Shown piece after piece: positions 55,620-64,000 of a DNA stretch of 64,000 bases; within the stretch, counting starts at the first letter, position 1, and each line of letters begins with the position of its first letter. This DNA is from Linyphia triangularis (taxonomy: Eukaryota > Arthropoda > Arachnida > Araneae > Linyphiidae). Location of the stretch: NCBI GenBank assembly GCA_963978545.1, contig OZ021722.1, forward strand, positions 8,337,401-8,401,400, given 5' to 3'. The position numbers and the translations under genes are program-made. Under the pieces are notes generated by a model. It was given only the letters and a program-made list of their open reading frames with translations. It ran no database searches and was not told the origin of the DNA.

Positions 55620-56143
55620 CAGGGTTCCCACGGTCATTGAATGTGTTTAGTATTTTTAAACTTGTTTCCAAGAGCTTGAAAGTACTGCTTAGAGTTACGT
55701 AAAAGTCCTTAATTTTTTCTGATGTTGTGTGCCCGACATCCATATTTATAAAAATTTAAATCCTATTTGTTTATTCCATAGAGACTGTCACTTATTCACT
55801 GTTCCGGAATTACCTGGTGTATTTCTATTTCGCATATGTCAACTTATACTTCGTAGAAGCATTTCACTAGTACTATGCTAAAAAAATGCACATTTAATGT
55901 ACTATGGCCAAAGTACAGAGCATATTACAAAAGTTTTGCAACATCATCAAAATCTGTACATAAGGCATTTGTGCATTAAAAGTATTCATATTAGCGCTAG
56001 TTACGAAGCAACTGTAAAATCATATATTAAGACATGCCTGGACATGAAGACATGTCTGGAAATAAATGTTCGACCGTCCTTAAAAATACTATTTAGGTCC
56101 TTAAAAGTCCTTTATTTTCACTGTGATATTAGTGGGAACCCTG
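55620..56143. mobile_element. MITE with CAGGGTTCCCAC ends (524 bp)
   Basis: 12-bp perfect terminal inverted repeats CAGGGTTCCCAC, with AGTATTTTTAA words just inside both ends. The flanks share ATTAT (55615-55619 and 56144-56148), suggesting a 5-bp target duplication. The 85-codon frame inside has no domain. The CAG start recalls hAT elements, but these usually duplicate 8 bp, so the superfamily is open. Confidence 0.7.
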
Positions 56144-56148
56144 ATTAT

Positions 56149-56963
56149 AAGTAATACATTTTTTTATGTATTGTCCTAATTAATTATTAACTGGTTAAGC
56201 TCCACGTGTATTTTTGAGGAATTTTTTTTCAGGTCACGCGCTGCTTAAACGCCTTCTGTACAATCGTGTAATTAAAATTAAGTAAATTTTAAATAAATTT
56301 TCAGTAATTACTTAAAGCAATGTAATATTTTTAAATTTTATATCATATTTTACACTGTCCGTCACAGGCGACTGACGTGGCACTAAAAATTGTTAATTTC
56401 CATTCTGCTAACAGAATTACATTACGATCAAACATAAGCTCTAGTTAACCTTGACATGATACATTTGACATTGTTTTCGACGTTGTCTGTGCACTCATCG
56501 TCCAGGCTGTAGATAAGATTAAGACACGCGTGACCATGACGCATTAGAACCAACAATAAGAGCACTGTATGTACTGTTAGTTGCGCATTGTAGAATGTTC
56601 ATTTATGATAGTGCTATATTTGAGCAATTTTTGAACTTGAAGGTTTGCACAGGATTAGTTGCATGAAGGATTTATCACTGCGTAAACAAATTTTTATCGC
56701 AGAGATTAGTTTATTTCAATCAGTTTTAAGAGTGATTAGGCCAAATAAAAACAAATGGTTTGTTTTCATTAACCCGACCTACCCTGGAACTACAATACAA
56801 AAATTCTGACCCTAAAGATTTTTTTTTTTTTTTTTTTTAAGACTTTTATAAAATTTTAATTATAAAAAGTCAAAAACCAGTTCGTTAAAAGAATAATTGA
56901 TTAAGATGTCACAGCGATTGCATAACCGATTAATTTATTGTCAAGCCCTTTCCGCACTGGTTT
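56149..56963. other. AT-rich spacer, nothing recognised
   Basis: A T19 run lies near 56820. 56440-56720 shares loose similarity with 44640-44830 (GATTAG, GTGAACACT/GCGCATT, TCACTGCGTAAACA-ATTTTTATC), indicating another dispersed repeat. Confidence 0.4.
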
Positions 56964-56974
56964 CCTTACAGCAA

Positions 56975-57680
56975 TGCCTACCAAATGGTATAGTGGTTAG
57001 CGTGCTAGCTTCTAGGCCGCGAGGTTGCGGGTTCGAGTCCCGTGTTAGGCATGGGTGTTTGTAAATGTATGTTGGCTTGTCTAATGACGAACGTTAATAT
57101 CCAAACGATATTTTATAAAAGTCCAAACATAAATAACATGCAACTTTTGTTTTAAACAGTTTTTTTAATTAACAGTTTTTTTACTTATTAATAAATAAAA
57201 CAAGTTTTAAAATTTTTTAAATAGAATTTTTTTTTTTTTTTTTTTTTTTTTTACTTCTAATAGAATTATCATGGTCGAAAAACCCTCCAATATTTTTCAT
57301 TCCCTTTTGACTTTGGTTCTCAATATTTTAGCAAATATGTAAAAAAGCTCACTTTAAGGGATCGCGTAATAGATACATCTTGAAGCATGCAAAACGTTCG
57401 ATTCTTCCCCGCTATTAAGAAATTTGACCGCAAAATGGGCCAAAACATTTTCGCTCATAAGTGATGTGTTTTTCAATATAATGAACTGTTATTTGGTATC
57501 TAAGGTGAACTAGAACGGTATAGTGGTTAGCGTGCTAGCTTCGAGATTGCGGGTTCGAGTCCCGTGTTTGGCATGGGTGTTTGTAAATGTATGTTGGCTT
57601 GTCTAATGACGAATGTTTCGGCGTATTATAGCCCTCGTATTGCTGACAGCGCCAGATAATCTGAAAACAAACTAACAACC
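56975..57680 (+). mobile_element. SINE-A copies 15 and 16, chimeric pair
   Basis: A 3'-truncated SINE-A (56975-57093) and a nearly full-length one (57507-57680, with a deletion before box B) lie in the same orientation, separated by 413 bp of AT-rich DNA with a T26 run. Copy 15 has only its left flank CCTTACAGCAA (56964-56974), and the matching direct repeat lies to the right of copy 16 (57679-57689, overlapping its last bases). The two therefore appear to sit within one insertion event or a rearranged pair. Confidence 0.75.
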
Positions 57681-57689
57681 TTACAGCAA

Positions 57690-59395
57690 CATATATCTGA
57701 AGAAACCTTCCTTGCCAGTTGACGGGTAACTAACCGTAATCCGGGAATTTATACCCATTTTACATCACATACCCATACAATTTCTGTACCCATTTTTGTT
57801 CACACCTCTGATCAATTTTAAACCTAACATTAATACTCAGATAATATTTCCTTTTAGCTAAAAATATTCAGCAAAAAAAAAAAGAAGAAAAAAGCATTTT
57901 CCTACCTACCCTAATATTTGTGCCCATGTTACAGGAAACAAGCCTTTTTTTATTTATTTTTATTTTGGAAGTTATGAAATTTAGGGTCTTTTTCAACAAC
58001 TTTTGTCTACCCCATAAGACAAATGCTATATTCATGATCAAAGAAATGTTGCTTAAAAATATATTAAAGTTTTGCTAGTAGACTTGAGAGGCAACTATAG
58101 GCTTAGGTTCTTCACCGTACTTCAATCTGAAAAATATTACGTTATTTATGACGTAATTTTTATTGTCAAATTGGTTCACTATTAAAAGACGCAAGTGTTT
58201 GGTGCCACATAATTGAAATAATCTGTACCCTACCTCATTGAATATTAAGCAGCGGTGGGTTACCAAATATAAAAAAGGAGAATGGGGCTACTTACTTGAC
58301 ATGTTATGACATATTTGGCTATGAGATTTAGTTTAACTCTTCCAAAGTCGACTTTTGACCATTTTTACCCAAGTAGACTAGTATATTCCTAATACAGTGG
58401 GACCTCCAAATAGCGGAGAGTCACGGGACCGAAAGTTTCGTTCGCTATTTGGAGGTGTCCGTTATTGTGGAGGACAATATTTTTATAACTAAAATAGCAT
58501 GACATTTAACGAAAAATTACTGCTACAATTTTAATTAAAAACGCGAATTTAGTAAAGCGTAATTAGAAAGAACAACTACGCTTAATACTCTACCTTTTAA
58601 ATGAGTACTACTAATCTTTTTATTTTGCACAAATAATCTCAAAATTCATTACTGAGAAGCTAAATTAATCTAATTATTTAATTTGAAGTTTTTTTTTTTT
58701 TTTTTTTTACTCTGTCAACCTGCTTTTTAATGTAAATGTTTCACATCGCTTTGTTTTATTCAGCTTTCATGATCCCCATTTGTTAGAAAAAACTCTTTCA
58801 ATTGTTCAGTGCTTCTGAAAAGTCTTTAATTTGGCAGGCATCGTTTTCTTCCATGGCTATTTAATCGTCATCACCCTTAGAAAGATCAAATTTGTCAGTA
58901 GAGACTTGTGGAAGGAATTTGGATAGGTTCAAGTCCTCAATGCATAGATCATCGACAATTTTTAAGTAATCTTAACGATGAGATTAGAATCCCAATGCGT
59001 CGCAAGATCAGTTCAGTCCCCCAAAACACCACAGGTACTGTACCTTTAGTTTGGATTTTTGTGCTAAAAATTATGGTGTGCTTTTTTTTTATAGATCTGA
59101 ATACTTTGTCAATACATTCTAAGTTCATAAGGGTAATAAGTTAGTTGAGAATAATATACCTCTCTGCATATAAATAATATTGTTTTACGAATTTTTGTAA
59201 ATTTGTAAATATTTCGTAGTGCTAATTTTGTAAATAGATAAATTTCTGTACATTTCGCATAAGACAGTGCAATAGTTCGACGTTAAATTGGTTTCCCTGC
59301 AGTGAGCATCTCAATGTTTGATAGCGAGTTTTACAGAGGTAACTCTGGGAAGCGAGTTTCAAGGGGCAGGGTATTTAACATTATGGTAATGGGAA
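57690..59395. other. Unassigned spacer with pogo-like terminus
   Basis: TACAGTGGGACCTCCAAATAGCGG at 58393-58416 with its complement (CGCTATTTGGAGGT) about 35 bp later matches the start of pogo/Tigger-type elements as I recall them. No second end was found nearby. 59055-59175 is the second copy of the repeat at 47355. No gene seen. Confidence 0.45.
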
Positions 59396-59515
59396 TCTAG
59401 CCAAATTGGCGAGATAGAGCCAAGTTGGCGATGGTTTTGGCGACTAATTTTTGTCGCCAAATTTGGCGAGAAATCGCCAAATGTCGCCAAACTTGACTAC
59501 CATTTGGCGACATTT
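59396..59515. repeat. Cluster of TTGGCGA / TCGCCAA words
   Basis: Within about 115 bp the word TGGCGA or its complement occurs about nine times in both orientations, able to form several hairpins. The cluster abuts the LTR-like unit to its right. Function unknown. Confidence 0.7.
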
Positions 59516-59523
59516 TCGGTACA

Positions 59524-60062
59524 TGTATCCCATATCCTATATAGGTCTTTTCGACTACTCTCTGGAAAGTTCTCCAGACATCTACCACTGGGAGTTTCAA
59601 GAAGGTTCACGTATGTTCTCAGGTCACCCTATAAAAGCTCAGGGAGAGCGGGTGATGCAGTTAGTTAGTCAGTTGTTGACTGTTTTTGAGTCACGGAGCT
59701 AGTTGTTAGCCGAGTCCGTTAGTTGACTGAAGTTAGTTGATTTTGAATCACTGAGTTAGTTGTCTCTCAACGTTCATTGTGAGAGCTGTATTCCTGACTT
59801 GAGTAGTTCTTGGATTTTGAGTCACTGAATTAGTTGACTGGAGATACTGAGCGAACAGTTTTGCATTGTCTTTTGCGGCGATTTAGCAGTTGTTTGTCAA
59901 GTTTTTAACTGCTGTTTTGTGCTCTATTGAGGTGAAAAGAGCTGTATTGTGTCTACTAGAATGAGAAGTTCTGGAGCTGTAAGAGAACTGTGAAGAGTTA
60001 TTTTGGAATAAATTTCTGCAAGTTTTGATCTGATTTTGGCTTCAAATCTTTCGAACCCGTAC
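59524..60062 (+). mobile_element. LTR-like unit, possible solo LTR
   Basis: It starts TGTATCCCATATCC. It has a TATA box in CACCCTATAAAAGCTCAGGG (59627-59646), then repeated AGTTAGTT words and a GGAATAAATTTC polyadenylation-like signal (60005-60016), followed by CGAACCCGTACAACGCAACA. Promoter, short transcribed region and polyA signal in about 540 bp are what an LTR contains. GTACA occurs just left of the start and again near the right end, but the exact right border and TG...CA symmetry are unclear. No internal retroelement sequence adjoins it. Confidence 0.4.
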
Positions 60063-60069
60063 AACGCAA

Positions 60070-63000
60070 CAATATTATAGTTTGGTTTAATGCTAAAATA
60101 ATCTATTTCATTTTTAGTCCCGCTTAGAAATAATTAGCATTTTCAAGTTTACTTTCCTTTTTGAGCAAATTATTATTCCTCAAAAAACGAGTAATATTTC
60201 CAGAAATTATTGCCGAAAAACGAGAAGAAAAAAAAAAATCATTAAATTCAATCCAGCAGCAGTTTTGGTAAAAATGTTACTCAAAGCAACTATTTTTAAG
60301 AAGTTTCTGTGTTTAATTGTTAAAAGATTAAATTTTACTATTAATATACTTTTCAAGAAAAAATTAAATTCTCTTTTCTTTTTTGGTTAGGAAAATGTGT
60401 TAAAAGGTATTTAAAAATTAAATAATACGCAAAACATTTTTAATAATTTTGCAATGCAATTATATAGTCCATGAGCGCCAACAGGATTATTTTCAGGGAG
60501 GTACAGATCACAATCGGGAAGAGGCTACATAAGTCTTTGTTAAATCATTAATTTTTCGAAAACGGGAATTGGATTTCCTAATAGTGTATTAGTTAATATT
60601 TATGCATTAATTTTTTGTTCGAATTGATAAATTAATACCGATATATTTTTTTCTTATAAATTTTACCACTTTTCTTCCACGTAACTTTATTTTTCGAAAG
60701 CTTAAGGGTAGGGAGTGCAAGTGCATTTTTCTTATGTCCCTGACATTGCATCTATATCATAAATATAGTAATGCTTCGCATGGGTAATTTTCTGTAATAT
60801 CAATAGTCCGCCAGAATTCTGCAAAGATGGACTTTTCCAGAATTTATTTCATCAACGTTTATATAATTCTAAATTAAAGACTCGCTGATTTGGTCAGTAC
60901 TTTTCATTTATTTAATTCAGTGTGTTAAAAAGCCATTTGCATCCACTTTTGCGCTTTTAGTTAATTCATAATTAATTACAATTAATTTTACATTAATAAA
61001 AATTAATTAGCACCTTAATTGATATTTTTTACTCTTTTACACCAGACTTGTCTAGATTTCAGTAGGCAAAATGGGTTGTGCGACAAAAACCAACGAGTGA
61101 CAAAAACCATAAACCGAAAATCGCGACATTAGCCAACATTTTTTAGAATTTATGACCTCTTCTTGGAGGGGGATGGATAGCTTGAAATACTGAACCACTC
61201 CATATTTTCCGAATACTGTGTTCTATGAAAATAGTTGGTGACCAAAAATGGCCGCTCCTCTAAGTCTTGAATGTCACGTAGATGTGCTGATAGGGAACAT
61301 TGGGGGCTGAGAAATGCTCCCGGCAATAGATAAGGGGCCATATAAAATATAAAATTGGTTCTGACCATTCTATTCAGTGTTACGTTTGCGAGTTTTACTG
61401 TGATTTGGTGTCGTCTCAGTTGCGCGATACCCATTTGCGGGACAGACAGGGCCGTCGCCAAGAAATTTTATTGGGGGGGCATAGACATCTTTTTCCCGAC
61501 TTTTACATCTTTTAGTAACTTTTTACCGATTAAATCCATAAATACAGCGTAGCACTTAACTAATAATATATTAATTTATTTTGGGTATATTTTTTAAACA
61601 AATTATTTTACGTAACTTTAAGTAAATAAATTAAAGTAATTTTTAACGAAATCAATTGGCGATTTAAATTAATATGTATTAAGTAACTTTTTCAACATAT
61701 GCTTTTAATACAGTGGATAGAAGGATTCGTTGCTTATAATTTTGATAATTTTTTTTTGCATTGCTATGACTAAATAAAACTATTTTAAATTCATGTCAAT
61801 ATTTATCAAGCTTTTTTTTCTTCTTTTTTTTTTTTGCACACTTTTGTATTTTTTTATCTTTATGATAATTTTTTAAATCACTCAACTCGAACTTTTCACA
61901 TTGACCCACTGAGTGTAATTGCATTTGCATCAAAATCATTTGCATGTAAACAAAACATAAAAATAAAATCATTTTAAGTAATAATGAGTAATAAGAATAT
62001 TCAGTCGAATATATTTACATTTGAAATATTTGCATTTTTCAAATATTTACACTTATTACTTTTATCATATTACTCTCGCTTTCTAACATTAGTTTCAGAA
62101 GATCAGTAAAGAAGAAATACTTTTCATATTCTTAAAAAAATTATAATGTGACATTTTAAACAATCCACAGAATCTTTAACCCTTGGTTAAGCCGCCGACC
62201 TTCTGTCACGCGGTTAGTCGCGTGCTGTCCCCCAAACTCATATTTTCCGTGCATACCATTAATAAAAAGAAGAAAGAAAACTCATAAAAAAAAAGTTTTT
62301 AATATAAATCTTTTATATGCATAACCAACTTTTATGTTTAATTGCAACTTAGAAATTTTTAAAAGTGGCTTCTTTCTTGTAGGAAATTATAAAAAGTCCT
62401 CTTAAATATGTCTAAATATAGCAAATAATTCAATATGTACAAATAATTCAAAGCAAATAAAATTTAGGTAATAATAATAATAATATTTCAAATCATTGAA
62501 TATCTTAAATTTTAATTATTTAATACATAGAAAGAAGCTTAGGTGTAGTTAAAACAAAAACTAAATTAAATAATCAGAAAAAAGTATTTTATACCATTAA
62601 TCATTTAATCATGACATTTGTTAAATAAATAATTAACCCCAAAGGGGGCAAAACAGTCATAAAGTGACAGCTGCCATAATTGAATAAATTAAACCTATAT
62701 AAAAATTCTAAAAAATTCTGAAGAAGCATTTGATGGGGAAAAGCAGTAAAAAAACGCAAGTATGTATTTTCATCGACAACAAGTCTATCGGCCAAGTTTC
62801 GGCTCGATTCGATAGTGTAAGTGGGTAAATTATAGCTCTGCTGATTTTCCAGCTACAAACAAATAAACACGGATGAAAATGTTAGATGAATATTTTGAAG
62901 TACAATATTTAAGTCCAAAATACATTAATTAAATAAAATTAAAACTTATATTTTTGTTCTGAGATATATGTTGGATTGGTTTATTTTCGCAGCTGCAAAG

Positions 63001-63306
63001 AGATTTCATGGAGCTCCCACTATTTTTATGGTAACGCACTTGATTTTGTTTTTCTTTTAGTCTGGCAAAATATGCTCTCAGAACTTCTTTAAAAGTTTCG
63101 GTTTGCAAAATGTCATCCAATGTCAACCAAGGTCAATTAGCGCTAACCCCCCCAAGAGTTTTAAAGGTGGGTCAAGTCCAAAAGGGGGGAGAATATCTGT
63201 ACCACAGAGTATCTGCACATACAAAAGCTGGTCGCGCACACGTGTATAGCGCAAGTGGGCATATTTCCTGTGTTTTAGATTTTTTTGCTCTAAAATTATT
63301 GCTAAC
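60070..63306. other. Unassigned spacer
   Basis: AT-rich, with no recognised gene. 61450-61485 (CAGGGCCGTCGCC followed by G7) resembles 45908-45935 (CAGGGACGTCGCG) and may mark one transposon family end. 62300-62345 carries, inverted, the 45-bp motif also found near 18510, 31000 and 34440. The 103-codon frame at 61150-61461 minus has no domain. Confidence 0.35.
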
Positions 63307-64000
63307 ATGGATGTTGTACCTAACAACAAAGGACATCCATCCGCGCATTGTGAGGGACATTCATACAATCTAGTGAGAAAGAAAAAAGACGGAACTGATG
63401 TTTGGTTTTGCTCGAAAAGAAGGTCATCAAGATGTCCAGGGACTCTTTCCAGTAAAGATGGCGACGTTGTCAGCACTAGTGAGCATTTGTGCGGACCTCC
63501 TGAAGTCGAACGCCTGGAAATATTACGAAGTCTTCAGAATGCTAAGAAAAGAGCCCGTGAGGAAGATACACCTATTGAACATATTTATTCTTCTGAATTG
63601 GGTGGAATTCATAACAAAGGCTATAATTTCGTTGCGGAAATGCCAAGTCATTCAACAACAAAAAGGAGTTTATATCGCCACAGAAACCAAGCAAATGGAA
63701 CTTTGAAAGAAGCAAAAAATCGAGAAGACGTCATTCTTGAAGCTGAACTTTTGAAGATGGAAGATGGTAGCAGTTTTCTTTTAGAAGACAACAACTTTGG
63801 AGAGAGATTAATTATTCTTTGTGGGAGAAATGGGAAAGAGAGTTTAAAGTGCCACACAGATTTTTTTTATGGATGGCACCTTTAAATCATGCAGCAAGCA
63901 ATTTAAACAAATCTACACTATTCATGCGGACTATGGAAGTTCAGAACCGTTCACCCCGTTCTATTTGCTCTTTTGCCAAACAAGACAAAAGACACATATG
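63307..64000 (+). pseudogene. FLYWCH/MULE transposase, 5' part (partial, one frameshift)
   Basis: ATG at 63307 starts a frame of 192 codons. Residues about 16-62 form a FLYWCH-type zinc finger: DVWFCSKRRSSRCPG then TSEHLC. A basic and acidic linker follows, then the start of a MULE transposase domain. At T8 (63861-63868) the frame breaks; the next frame carries DGTFKSCSKQFKQIYTIHAD and stays open to the window end. DGTFK-CP/S-QLYTIH is the hallmark of MULE domains next to FLYWCH fingers in many arthropod elements (family knowledge). One base in a T run separates the two frames, so the break could be a sequencing error. The rest of the protein, including later catalytic residues, lies outside the window. 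Confidence 0.82.

Noticed and set aside
14909..57680. Functional tRNA genes at the SINE heads
   Set aside because: Box A and box B are present, but the sequences do not fold into complete tRNAs with a proper acceptor stem and are always followed by the SINE body.
61150..61461. 103-codon minus-strand ORF
   Set aside because: No domain, low-complexity surroundings, and a length compatible with chance in 64 kb.

Overview
This is an AT-rich, gene-poor stretch of an animal genome. I found no convincing host protein-coding gene, rRNA gene or functional tRNA gene. Almost everything recognisable is a transposable element, often nested in another. The LINE fragment, the FLYWCH/MULE transposase and the abundant tRNA-derived SINEs with CCAA-type tails suggest an arthropod, most likely a chelicerate and probably a spider. 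That assignment is inference.

Layout. 1-13.2 kb: a large inverted repeat with 2.5-kb arms (529-3243 and 10631-13172) around a 7.4-kb core holding three Helitron-like elements, a palindromic MITE and a hAT-type MITE. 13.2-15.5 kb: repeats and a SINE. 15.5-22 kb: a Tc1-like relic split by a 5,697-bp terminal-inverted-repeat (TIR) element flanked by TA duplications. 22.6-29.8 kb: an LTR retrotransposon whose single long ORF has the order gag-protease-integrase-reverse transcriptase, with RNase H further downstream. This is the Gmr1-type order, not the usual Ty3/gypsy order. 29.8-34.8 kb: a second copy of the Tc1-like relic, which preserves the unoccupied target site, then degenerate about 140-bp repeat units and five SINE pieces. 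35.5-41.2 kb: a second, nearly identical 5,697-bp element in the opposite orientation at a different TA site. 42.9-44.1 kb: a clean Helitron-like element. 47-50 kb: a piggyBac-like MITE and a Tc1-family transposase relic interrupted by a PIF/Harbinger-like element. 50.7-52.1 kb: a SINE inside a hAT-type element inside another SINE. 52.7-57.7 kb: more SINEs, including a chimeric one, and a MITE. 59.4-60.1 kb: an LTR-like unit. 63.3-64 kb: the start of a FLYWCH/MULE transposase that runs off the window.

Separate elements, not a pathway, account for the content. The most informative parts are the integrase-first retrotransposon, the twin 5.7-kb elements with a recoverable empty site, and the nesting order given by target-site duplications (TSDs). 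Coordinates of TE ends come from reading inverted repeats and duplications by eye. Divergence estimates are impressions, not computed alignments.
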